NCBI RefSeq assembly: GCF_014930455.1
Contig: NZ_JAAIYO010000001.1
Location: 1,054,001-1,118,000, forward strand
Length of the DNA: 64,000 bases
Direction: 5' to 3'
Source: Corallococcus soli
GTDB taxonomy: Bacteria > Myxococcota > Myxococcia > Myxococcales > Myxococcaceae
This document shows positions 18,266 to 26,176 of this stretch, piece by piece; position 1 is the first letter of the stretch, and every line of letters starts with the position of its first letter. The position numbers and the translations under genes were made by a program. Below the pieces are notes generated by a model. That model was not told the origin of the DNA. It made no database searches and worked only from the letters and a program-made list of their open reading frames with translations.

Positions 18266-19422
18266 AGCCCCCCATGCGCGTGCTCCTGGCCATCCACCAT
18301 CCGCTGACCCAGGACATGGGCGCCCCGGGCGTGACGCTCGCGCTGGGCCGCGCGCTCCAGGCCCAGGGCTGCACGGTGGACTACTACAGCTACAGCGAGG
18401 CCTGGCCCGGTGAGCAGCACCACACCGCGCTGCATGGCGTCGGCTTCCCCTGGAAGCTCGCCGCGCACCTCGCCCGCGTGGCGCGCGACTACGACGTGCT
18501 GGACGTCACCACCGGGGACTCGTGGCCCTGGGCGCGCGCCGGACGCCCCGGCGCGTCCCGCCGTCATGCGCTGATCACTCGCAGCCACGGCCTGGAGCAC
18601 ACCCTCTCCGAACGACTCCGGGGCGACGCCCGCGAGGGCAAGCTGCACCTGAGCTGGAAGTACCCGCTGTACCACGGCGGCTTCCGTCTCCAGGAGGTGG
18701 CGTGGTCGCTGCGCCTGTCGGACCACGCGGTGCTCCTCAACGCGGAGGACGCCACCTACGCGCGTGAGCGGCTGCGCATCCCCGCGTCGAAGCTGAGCGT
18801 CATCCCGCATGGGCTCGGGGAGGCCTTCCACGGGCTCCCCCTGCCGGCGCCGCTCGCGGAGGGCCCCTTGCGCCTCGCGACCGTGGCCACCTTCATCCAG
18901 CTCAAGGGCCGCGAGGACGTCATCGCGGCGGCGATCCGCCTTCACGCGCTGGGCCTGCCCTTCACGCTGACCCTGTACGGCACCGGCACCCCCGAGCCCC
19001 AGGTCCGCGCCGCCTTCCCCCCGCACCTCCAATCCCTGCTGCGCGTGGTGCCGCACTACGCCCACGCGACGCTGCCCGGCCTGCTCGCGCAGGAAGAGGT
19101 GATCCTCTTCCCCAGCCACACGGAGGGCCATGGCATGGCGCTGGTGGAGGCCATGGCCTCGGGCCTCGTGCCCGTCGCCACCCCGGTGGGCGTGGCCCCC
19201 TCCATCGTGCACCCCGGCCGCACGGGCCTGCTCGTGCCCATCGGGGACGTGGACGCGCTGGTGGCGGCGGTGCGCGAACTCGCGGCGGATCCACACAGGC
19301 GGTACGCCCTGCGCCGCGCGGCCCAGGCGGAGGTCCAGAGGCTTACCTGGCCCGACATCGCCTCGCGGACCTGCGCGCTTTACGAAGAAGCCCTGCGTGT
19401 CCGGGCTGCTGGCAGCAAGTAG
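18262..19422 (+). CDS. GT4-family glycosyltransferase
   Basis: 386-aa GT4 glycosyltransferase. The N-terminal domain has IHHPLTQDMGAPGVTLALGR, a Gly-rich acceptor-side loop. SVIPHGLGEAF near residue 178 is the interdomain linker, and the donor site is SHTEGHGMALVEAMASGLVP with E-x7-E. Starts at ATG 18262, overlapping the acyltransferase stop. It may be the glycosyltransferase whose product that acyltransferase modifies; this is inferred from coupling only. Confidence 0.89.
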   Translation: MKPPMRVLLAIHHPLTQDMGAPGVTLALGRALQAQGCTVDYYSYSEAWPGEQHHTALHGVGFPWKLAAHLARVARDYDVLDVTTGDSWPWARAGRPGASRRHALITRSHGLEHTLSERLRGDAREGKLHLSWKYPLYHGGFRLQEVAWSLRLSDHAVLLNAEDATYARERLRIPASKLSVIPHGLGEAFHGLPLPAPLAEGPLRLATVATFIQLKGREDVIAAAIRLHALGLPFTLTLYGTGTPEPQVRAAFPPHLQSLLRVVPHYAHATLPGLLAQEEVILFPSHTEGHGMALVEAMASGLVPVATPVGVAPSIVHPGRTGLLVPIGDVDALVAAVRELAADPHRRYALRRAAQAEVQRLTWPDIASRTCALYEEALRVRAAGSK

Positions 19423-19506
19423 GCAGGCGCGTCGTTCCAGCCTGGGAATGTCAGGCCGTTGACGCGTTGCACCGCTGGCAGCCACGATGGGGTAGACGCC
19501 CCCCGC

Positions 19507-20994
19507 ATGACCACCTTCTTCGCCGCCTTCCTGGTTTCGCTCCTCGTGGCGCTGGCGCTCACGTGGATCGTCCGCGAGCGCGCGCTGGCGTGGGGGTGGT
19601 TGGATCCGACGAACTCCAGCCGCAAGGTGCACGTGCGGCCCGTCCCCAGGCTGGGGGGCATTGGCATCGTGGGCGGCTTCTTCGCGCCGCTGTGCGCGCT
19701 GTTCCTCGTGGACTCGGGCGTGGGCCTCCAGTTCCGCGCGCAGACGGACCTCATCCTGGGGCTCTTCCTGGGCGGCGCGGTGATCGCGGTGCTGGGGTTC
19801 TACGACGACCGCAAGGGCGCGGGCGCGAAGCTGAAGTTCTCCGTGCAGCTCGCGGTGGCGCTGGGGCTGTACGCGCTGGGCTTCCGCATCGAGGTGCTGG
19901 CCAACCCCTTCGGCGCGGAGCTGTCGCTGGGGCTCCTGAGCCTGCCCCTGACGGCGGTGTGGGTGGTGGGCGTCATCAACGCGCTCAACCTCATCGACGG
20001 GTTGGACGGGCTGGCGGGCGGGGTCGCGTTCTTCGGCGTGGGCACCCACTTCCTGCTCGCGCTGATGCGCGGGGACGTGCTGCTGTGCCTGCTGATGGCG
20101 GCGCTCGCGGGCGCCATCCTCGGGTTCCTGGTGTTCAACTTCAACCCGGCCTCCATCTTCATGGGGGACACGGGCAGCATGTTCCTGGGCTTCGTGCTCG
20201 CGGCGGTGTCCATCAAGACGTCGTCGAAGAGCGGCACCGCCGTGGCGCTGCTCGTGCCGGTGATGGCGCTGGGCCTGCCCATCATCGACACGCTGCTGGC
20301 CATGGTGCGCCGCTCGCTCTTGGGCAGACCCATGTTCAGCGCGGACAAGGAGCACATCCACCACCGGCTGATGAGCCGCCTGCTGCTCACCCACCGCTCC
20401 ACCGTGCTGGTGCTCTACGCGCTGTGCATGCTCTTCATGCTCACCGCGCTGGGGCTGCACTTCGCCAACAGCGTCCAGAGCGCGTTGCTGCTCAGCGGCA
20501 TGGGCGTCGTCATCGTGGTGCTGATGCGCAAGCTGGGCTACCTGGACATGCGCCACGCGGGCGCCGTCCAGCAGACGCGCCAGCGCAACCAGCAGCTGCG
20601 CACGCTGGTGAAGTCCGTCACCGGTTCAGTGCGCTCGGCGGGCTCGCTCCAGGACGTGTGGAACGCCCTGCGCCCCCTGGCGCAGGGCCTGGACGCGGCA
20701 CGGCAGGAGCTGCGCCTGCGCCGCCCGCATGAGCAGGACACGGAGGGCGTCGTCTTCGAGTCGCAGCGCCCGGAGGCCGGCGCCTCCTCCCCGCTGGAGG
20801 TGCGCGTCGAGGTGAAGGACGGAGAGGCCCTGCTCGGCACGCTGCTGCTGTGCTGGCGCGACGGGCGGGACGCCATCGACCGCGACGAGGAGCTGGCGCT
20901 GGAGGTGGTCGCGGACGCGGTGGCCGAGCGCACCGCGCAGCTCGCGGCCCTGGAGGCCGCCGAGCCCAAGCGCGTCATCGCGTTGCGGCGGTGA
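19507..20994 (+). CDS. WecA/MraY-family polyprenyl-phosphate sugar-1-phosphate transferase with C-terminal extension
   Basis: 495 aa. Residues 1-350 form a polytopic PF00953 enzyme that starts repeat-unit synthesis by moving a HexNAc-1-phosphate onto undecaprenyl phosphate. Visible motifs are FYDDRKGAGAKLKF (Asp-Asp, about 98-111), NLIDGLDGLAGG (about 160-171), the Mg-site segment FMGDTGSMFLGF, and the substrate loop KEHIHHRLMSR near 281. After the last helix, residues 360-495 form a soluble, charged tail with predicted alpha/beta character (RVEVKDGEALLGTLLLCWRD; then a long helix), resembling a GAF-like fold. Typical WecA proteins of about 350 aa lack this. The start ATG 19507 gives the standard N-terminus. 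Confidence 0.87.
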   Translation: MTTFFAAFLVSLLVALALTWIVRERALAWGWLDPTNSSRKVHVRPVPRLGGIGIVGGFFAPLCALFLVDSGVGLQFRAQTDLILGLFLGGAVIAVLGFYDDRKGAGAKLKFSVQLAVALGLYALGFRIEVLANPFGAELSLGLLSLPLTAVWVVGVINALNLIDGLDGLAGGVAFFGVGTHFLLALMRGDVLLCLLMAALAGAILGFLVFNFNPASIFMGDTGSMFLGFVLAAVSIKTSSKSGTAVALLVPVMALGLPIIDTLLAMVRRSLLGRPMFSADKEHIHHRLMSRLLLTHRSTVLVLYALCMLFMLTALGLHFANSVQSALLLSGMGVVIVVLMRKLGYLDMRHAGAVQQTRQRNQQLRTLVKSVTGSVRSAGSLQDVWNALRPLAQGLDAARQELRLRRPHEQDTEGVVFESQRPEAGASSPLEVRVEVKDGEALLGTLLLCWRDGRDAIDRDEELALEVVADAVAERTAQLAALEAAEPKRVIALRR

Positions 20995-22022
20995 GCCCCG
21001 TGCGTCCGCTCGCGCCCCTGGCCCTGCTGACGCTGCTGGAGGCCTGGCCGGAAGCCCCCGCCACGCCCGTGCCGCCGGAGGAAGCGGACGCGCTGGTGAA
21101 GGCCGCCGTGCGCCACGGCCTCGCGGGCTTCGTCGAACACGCGCTGTCCCGCGCGGGCACAGCCCTGCCGGAGGAGGCCCATGCCCTGCTGCGCCGTGAA
21201 GCGCGCGCGGGCGCGGCACGGGGCATGGGGGTGCGGGCGCTGCTCGTGCGCGGCGTGGAGGCCCTGGCTGCGGTGGACGTGGTGCCGGTGCTGCTCAAGG
21301 GCTATGGCCTTGCGCGCAGGCTGTACCCGGAGCCGCTCCAGCGGGCGACCACGGACGTGGACCTGCTCGTGGCGCGCGCGCAGGTGCCGTGCGCGGTGCA
21401 CGCGCTCGAAGGGCTGGGCCTGACGGTGCGGGCCAGCGGCGGGGACCGCGACGACACGCACCACCTGGAGCTCACCGGCCCCGCAGGGCTGGTGGAGCTG
21501 CACTACCGGGCGCTCGCTGGCTACGGCCAGGCGCTGGAGGGCGACGCGCTGGTGGCCCGCGCGGAGGACGCGGAGCTGGACGGCCTGCGCGTGCGCTACC
21601 TGCGCGCGGAGGATGAAGCCGTGTACCTGGCCCTCCACGCCTCCAACCACCTGCTCCAGCGGCTGGCGTGGCTGTTCGATTTGAAGCTGCTGGCGCGGGC
21701 GAAGCCCCACCTGGACTGGGATGGGGTGGTGGCGTGCGCGCGGGAGACGGGCCTGCCCCACCTGGCGTGGTACGCGTGGGACGCGGCGCACCGGCTGCTG
21801 GGGGCGCCCGTGCCGGAGCGCGTGCTCCAGGCGCTGGCCCCGCCCGTGTGGCAGCGCGCGCTGGCGGCCCGGCTGTTCTCCGGGCCCCGGCTGCTGGACG
21901 CGGCGCTGGCCCGGAACAAGCCGGCCTGGGTGGCCGCGAAGCTCGCGCTGGCGCCCCGGGTCCGGCCCATGGCGCGCTACGCGCTGCGCCGGCTGCGCGG
22001 GCGCTGGGCACGCGGCGGATAG
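20991..22022 (+). CDS. Nucleotidyltransferase-fold protein (PF14907-like)
   Basis: 343 aa from a GTG at 20991 that overlaps the WecA-like stop (GTGA). The centre carries LLKGYGLARRLYPEPLQRAT then TDVDLLVARAQV: the LKG...R...D-x-D arrangement of the NTP_transf_5 family (PF14907), with Asp-Val-Asp near residues 120-122. Later, VELHYRAL and YLALHASNHLLQRLAWLFDL are typical of the family. Members often sit in polysaccharide clusters of unknown biochemistry, possibly nucleotidylating a sugar or a protein. A partner of the same fold follows 71 bp downstream. Confidence 0.78.
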   Translation: MSPVRPLAPLALLTLLEAWPEAPATPVPPEEADALVKAAVRHGLAGFVEHALSRAGTALPEEAHALLRREARAGAARGMGVRALLVRGVEALAAVDVVPVLLKGYGLARRLYPEPLQRATTDVDLLVARAQVPCAVHALEGLGLTVRASGGDRDDTHHLELTGPAGLVELHYRALAGYGQALEGDALVARAEDAELDGLRVRYLRAEDEAVYLALHASNHLLQRLAWLFDLKLLARAKPHLDWDGVVACARETGLPHLAWYAWDAAHRLLGAPVPERVLQALAPPVWQRALAARLFSGPRLLDAALARNKPAWVAAKLALAPRVRPMARYALRRLRGRWARGG

Positions 22023-22034
22023 CGTGCACGGCTG

Positions 22035-22053
22035 GACCGTCCGCAAGACGGTC
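22035..22053 (+). other. Short hairpin between the two nucleotidyltransferase genes
   Basis: Perfect 7-bp arms gaccgtc and gacggtc around a 5-nt loop. It has no T-run and could be a weak terminator or an RNA-processing site inside the operon. Confidence 0.35.
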
Positions 22054-22093
22054 ATTGCGGCGGATGGGCCCTGACCATTAAAGGTGCCGCACC

Positions 22094-23065
22094 ATGGCGC
22101 CCAGCCTCCTTGACACCTTCCGGGTCCTGTCCTCCTTCGAGCCCCCGCGCGGAAAGCTTCGGGGTGCGCCCTGGGAGGCCTACGTCGACTGGGCCATCTC
22201 CCAGGGGCTGGCGCCGCTCGCCGCGTACAATCTGGAGTACCGGCTGGGTGGGGGCGAGGCGCCCGAGTGGGCCCGCGACCGGATGATGTCCATCTACACC
22301 GGCTCCGTGAACGACAACGTGATGAAGCTGGTCCACTTCAAGCGCATCGTGGACCAGCTGGAGGGCCGCAAGATCCTGCTGCTGGGCGGCGCCGCCTTCG
22401 CGGAGGCGCTCTACCCCCACGTGGGCTTCCGCCCCGTGCTGGACATCCAGGTGCTGGTGCGCCGCCTGGACGTGGACGGCTTCGCCGGCTACCTGTCCAA
22501 CCACGAGTTCGTCCCGGAGACGGACACGACGAACAGCGGCGCGGCGCGCGTGGTGTCTGACGGGCGCACGCCCATCTACCTGTACTCGGACGTGCTGGGC
22601 GCGAGCCGACGTGAGCAGTTGGCCGGCATCTTCGACCGCGCCCGACCCATGAAGGTCTACGGCGCGTCCGTGTTCCGCCCAGAGCTGGAGGACGTGCTGC
22701 TGCTCACCGCGCTGGACCAGGCCCACCACGGCTACGACGTGCCGTGGCTGTCCTACGTGGACCTGCGCGAGCTCATCACCGGCGCCACCTGGATGGGCGG
22801 CGTGTATTCGCGACCCATGGACGTGCCCGCCCTGCTGGAGCGCGCGGAGGCGTTCGGCCTGGAGCGCGCGCTGTACACGTCGCTGGCCATCGTCGCGCGG
22901 CTGTTCCCGGACGCGGCGGCTCAGGCCACCGCCGCCATGCCCCCGCTGCGGCGGGCGACCCGGGAGCTTCTGGACCGGGGGGTGGTGGGTCCAGTGAGCA
23001 CCCCCGGACGTGCGTCTGCCCTGCGGGGCGTGGACCGGTTGCGACGCCTCCTCACAGGGCGATGA
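22094..23065 (+). CDS. Nucleotidyltransferase-fold protein (PF14907-like), altered active site
   Basis: 323 aa, resembling the preceding gene product in layout: ILLLGGAAFAEALYPHVGFR then PVLDIQVLVRRLDVDGFAGY, and a helical C-terminal half with LLLTALDQAHHGYDVPWLSY. The usual Lys of LKG is Gly, and the second catalytic Asp of D-x-D is Gln (D-I-Q near residues 116-118), so it may be inactive or bind rather than transfer. The ATG at 22094 follows aaaggtg as a ribosome site. It belongs to the polysaccharide operon between a WecA-like enzyme and Ugd. Confidence 0.72.
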   Translation: MAPSLLDTFRVLSSFEPPRGKLRGAPWEAYVDWAISQGLAPLAAYNLEYRLGGGEAPEWARDRMMSIYTGSVNDNVMKLVHFKRIVDQLEGRKILLLGGAAFAEALYPHVGFRPVLDIQVLVRRLDVDGFAGYLSNHEFVPETDTTNSGAARVVSDGRTPIYLYSDVLGASRREQLAGIFDRARPMKVYGASVFRPELEDVLLLTALDQAHHGYDVPWLSYVDLRELITGATWMGGVYSRPMDVPALLERAEAFGLERALYTSLAIVARLFPDAAAQATAAMPPLRRATRELLDRGVVGPVSTPGRASALRGVDRLRRLLTGR

Positions 23066-23171
23066 GCCTGTCCGGTCGCTCGGCGTTCGGCGCCCCTGGG
23101 CTTTCCTTCGGTGCGCGGGTCGGCGTAGAAGTTCGTGACGCCACCTGTCGAAAACCCAGGACCTTTCAAGA

Positions 23172-24470
23172 ATGCGTATTGCCATCATCGGATCGGGCTA
23201 CGTCGGACTCGTCGCGGGCACCTGCTTCGCGGACTCCGGTAACGACGTCGCGTGCGTGGACATCGACGAGCGGAAGATCCGCATGCTCCAGGATGGGCAG
23301 GTTCCCATCTACGAGCCGGGTCTGGAGGAGCTGATCCGCAAGAACGTGAAGGAGAAGCGCCTCACGTTCACGACGAACCTGGCGGAGGGCGTGGCGAACG
23401 CCCAGGCCGTGTTCATCGCGGTGGGCACGCCCGAGGGTGAGAGCGGCGAAGCGGACCTCCAGTACGTCATCGCGGCGGCGCAGGCGGTGGGCCGCGCCAT
23501 CAAGCAGTACACGGTGGTGGTGGACAAGAGCACCGTGCCGGTGGGCACCGCGGACAAGGTGCGCGAGGCCATCGCGAAGGTGACGAGCGTGGAGTTCGAC
23601 GTCGTCTCCAACCCGGAGTTCCTCAAGGAGGGCGCCGCGCTGGACGACTTCTTCAAGCCGGACCGTGTCGTCATCGGCGCGGACACGGAGCGCGCCCGGA
23701 ACATCATGGGCGAGCTGTACGCGCCCTTCGTGCGCACCGAAAACCCCATCCTCTTCATGGACACGCGCTCCGCGGAGCTGACGAAGTACGCGGCCAACGC
23801 GATGCTCGCCACGCGCATCTCCTTCATGAACGACGTGTCCGCGCTCTGCGAGAAGGTCGGCGCGGACGTGGACTTCGTGCGCAAGGGCCTGGGCGCGGAC
23901 AAGCGCATCGGCTACCCGTTCCTCTTCCCCGGCGTGGGCTACGGCGGCTCCTGCTTCCCCAAGGACGTGAAGGCGCTCGTCACGACGGCGCGCGAGTACG
24001 GCCTGGAGCTGGACCTGCTGCGCGCGGTGGAGCGCACCAACGAGCGGCAGAAGAAGCTGCTCGTGAACAAGGCCGTGAAGCACTACGGCACGCTGGAGGG
24101 CAAGAAGTTCGGCGTGTGGGGCCTGGCGTTCAAGCCCAAGACGGACGACATGCGCGAGGCGCCGTCCATCGAGGTCATCGAGGGCCTCATCGGCAAGGGC
24201 GCGCAGGTGATTGCCCATGACCCGGTGGCGTCGCACGCGGCCAAGCGCGTCTTCGGCGACCGCATCCGCTACGCGGAGCTGCCCTACGACGCGCTGGAGG
24301 GCGTGGACGGCCTGTTCGTCGTCACCGAGTGGAACGAGTTCCGCCACCCGGACTTCGCGCGCATGAAGTCGCTGATGAAGTCGCCCGTCGTCTTCGACGG
24401 CCGCAACATCTTCCAGCCCGCGCGCATGCGCGAGCAGGGCTTCACCTACTTCGGCATCGGGCGTCGCTAA
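23172..24470 (+). CDS. ugd: UDP-glucose 6-dehydrogenase
   Basis: 432-aa cytosolic enzyme oxidising UDP-glucose to UDP-glucuronate with two NAD+. The N-terminal Rossmann loop is IIGSGYVGLVAGTCFAD, followed by YEPGLEELIRKN. STVPVGTADKVRE and NPEFLKEGAALDDFFKPDRV mark the UDP-binding and catalytic half. The catalytic Cys lies in GVGYGGSCFPKDVKAL near residue 262. The C-terminal domain ends with FDGRNIFQP. Length and motifs fit the TuaD/Ugd class rather than WecC. It would supply glucuronate for the polysaccharide; an acyltransferase follows two bases after its stop. Confidence 0.95.
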   Translation: MRIAIIGSGYVGLVAGTCFADSGNDVACVDIDERKIRMLQDGQVPIYEPGLEELIRKNVKEKRLTFTTNLAEGVANAQAVFIAVGTPEGESGEADLQYVIAAAQAVGRAIKQYTVVVDKSTVPVGTADKVREAIAKVTSVEFDVVSNPEFLKEGAALDDFFKPDRVVIGADTERARNIMGELYAPFVRTENPILFMDTRSAELTKYAANAMLATRISFMNDVSALCEKVGADVDFVRKGLGADKRIGYPFLFPGVGYGGSCFPKDVKALVTTAREYGLELDLLRAVERTNERQKKLLVNKAVKHYGTLEGKKFGVWGLAFKPKTDDMREAPSIEVIEGLIGKGAQVIAHDPVASHAAKRVFGDRIRYAELPYDALEGVDGLFVVTEWNEFRHPDFARMKSLMKSPVVFDGRNIFQPARMREQGFTYFGIGRR

Positions 24471-24472
24471 CG

Positions 24473-25660
24473 ATGTCGCAGAAGACGGGCGCTTCGCTGG
24501 ATGCCCTCACGGGGCTGCGCTTCCTGGCGGCCCTCCATGTGGTGCTCTTCCACTTCGGCACCCCCTGCCTCACGGGGTGGGCGCCGGAGTGGATGGTCCA
24601 CACGGTGGCCTCCGGTTACGCGTCCGTCGGCGTGTTCTTCCTGCTGTCCGGCTTCGTGCTCGCGTACAACTACGTGGACGCGGAGGGCCGGATGCAGACG
24701 CCGTCCCGCTCCTTCTGGAGCGCCCGCCTGGCGCGTGTCTACCCGGTGTTCCTGCTGACGTTCCTCCTGTCCGCGGCGCCCACCATGGGGCGCTCGCTGG
24801 CGGTGAACTCGCTGCCCGTGGCCACCGCGAAGCTGGGCACCGCGGCCTTCAGCACGCTGGCGCTGCTCCAGGCGTGGGTGCCCAAGCTGGCGCTGTACTG
24901 GAACCCGCCGGGCTGGTCCGTGTCGGTGGAGGCGTTCTTCTACGCGGTGTTCCCTTCGCTGGGGCGCAGGCTGGAGGGCTTCAGGGGCGCGCGGATGAAG
25001 GTGGCGCTCGCGGGCGTGTGGGCCCTGGGGCTCGCGCCGCCGGTGCTCTACGTCCTCTTCCGGCCGGATGGCCCGGGCCCGCTGGACGCCGCGTCCGAGG
25101 GCTTCTGGTTGGCCGTGTTGAAGTTCAACCCGCTGCTGCGCCTGCCGGAGTTTTTGCTGGGCGTGCTGCTGGGGCTCGTCTTCGTGCGCGAGCGCAAGGG
25201 CGCTGACGCCGCCACTCCCCGCTCCGGCGCGGTGATGGCGGTGGCGGGCGCGGCGCTGCTGCTCGTGTGCTTCGCGCTGGGCGGGCGGATCCCCTACCCG
25301 CTGATGCACAACGCGCTGCTGGCGCCCGCGTCCGCGCTGCTGGTGTACGGGCTGGCGCGCGGCGGCGGTCCGCTGGGGGCCGTGCTCGCGCGGCCGTGGC
25401 TGGTGCACCTGGGTGGGGCCAGCTACGCGCTGTACCTGCTCCAGTACCCCATCAGTGAGTTCGTACACTGGCTGGGGACGCGCGTGGACCTGTCGTCGCC
25501 CTGGCGCTTCCTGGCGGTGCTGCTGGCGCTGCTGGTGCCCGCGTCGGTGGTGGTGCACCGCTGGGTGGAGACGCCGTGGCGCTCGCGGGTGAAGCGCGGG
25601 CTCCAGCCGTGGGTGGATGGCGGGGCACCGGTGCCGGCCCGCGTGGCGCCAGGGGCCTGA
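24473..25660 (+). CDS. Acyltransferase 3 family membrane O-acyltransferase
   Basis: 395-aa multi-pass acyltransferase, fourth in the locus. It begins ASLDALTGLRFLAALHVVLF with the conserved His-containing first helix (LFHFGTP), then VGVFFLLSGFVLAYNYV and PGWSVSVEAFFYAVFPSL. ATG 24473 lies 2 bp after the ugd stop, so the two are surely co-transcribed. Likely O-acetylates the glycan in the periplasm using acyl groups passed across the membrane. It shares its LTGLRF/WSxSVEAFFY pattern with the proteins at 11239 and 17096. Confidence 0.89.
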   Translation: MSQKTGASLDALTGLRFLAALHVVLFHFGTPCLTGWAPEWMVHTVASGYASVGVFFLLSGFVLAYNYVDAEGRMQTPSRSFWSARLARVYPVFLLTFLLSAAPTMGRSLAVNSLPVATAKLGTAAFSTLALLQAWVPKLALYWNPPGWSVSVEAFFYAVFPSLGRRLEGFRGARMKVALAGVWALGLAPPVLYVLFRPDGPGPLDAASEGFWLAVLKFNPLLRLPEFLLGVLLGLVFVRERKGADAATPRSGAVMAVAGAALLLVCFALGGRIPYPLMHNALLAPASALLVYGLARGGGPLGAVLARPWLVHLGGASYALYLLQYPISEFVHWLGTRVDLSSPWRFLAVLLALLVPASVVVHRWVETPWRSRVKRGLQPWVDGGAPVPARVAPGA

Positions 25661-25716
25661 CGCGCTTCGGGGGCTCCAAGGGCCCCCGGAGGTTTCCAGC
25701 GCTCAGCGGACGGCGC

Positions 25717-25992
25717 TCAGCGGGCGAGGCCGCAGGCCTTCTTGCCTTCCTCGGTCTCGATGGTGCGGCAGTCGCAGCCCTCGAGCCTCGCCTCGCACAC
25801 GATTTCATTCTCCGCGGTGGGCTCCACGCGGGCTTCCTCGTCCGCGGCTCGCTGCTGGCAGAGCTGCTTCTCCACCGAGTTCAAGGCGCACTCGCAGAGC
25901 TTCTCCGACAGTTCGCGGCAACTCGTCTTGCACGCGGTGAGTCCGGAGAGGGAGGCGCAGAGAACGGCGGCGGTGAGCAGGAGGCGACGCAT
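25717..25992 (-). CDS. Small cysteine-rich lipoprotein
   Basis: 91 aa, starting MRRLLLTAAVLCASLSGLTA followed by CK: a clean signal peptide with lipobox LTAC. The mature 70 residues hold eight further Cys (including a CREL-x4-CEC pattern, VCEARLEGCDC and a C-terminal KKACGLAR), suggesting several disulphides or a metal site. No known domain is recognised. It is convergent with the acyltransferase gene and divergent from the Wzy-like gene. Longer in-frame extension upstream (to about 26994) runs antisense to that gene and is rejected. Confidence 0.75.
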   Translation of the reverse strand: MRRLLLTAAVLCASLSGLTACKTSCRELSEKLCECALNSVEKQLCQQRAADEEARVEPTAENEIVCEARLEGCDCRTIETEEGKKACGLAR

Positions 25993-26176
25993 GGGCTGGG
26001 GACGATGCCAGATGGGTCTCCGGATGCAAGCGATGTCCCGGCGCGCCGGCTCATTCGACGGTCCATGACGGCCCCGGGCCGCGTCCGGGAAGGAGGCGAC
26101 CGGGCGACATCTCCCCTGATTGAAAGGCGGGCTTCGGCGGCTTCCGGGGAGGGCATGACATACTCGTGCCTCCCGC

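Noticed and set aside
22094-23065. Calling the second nucleotidyltransferase a pseudogene
   Set aside because: The frame is intact, has a ribosome site and normal codon use; the changed residues suggest altered function rather than decay.
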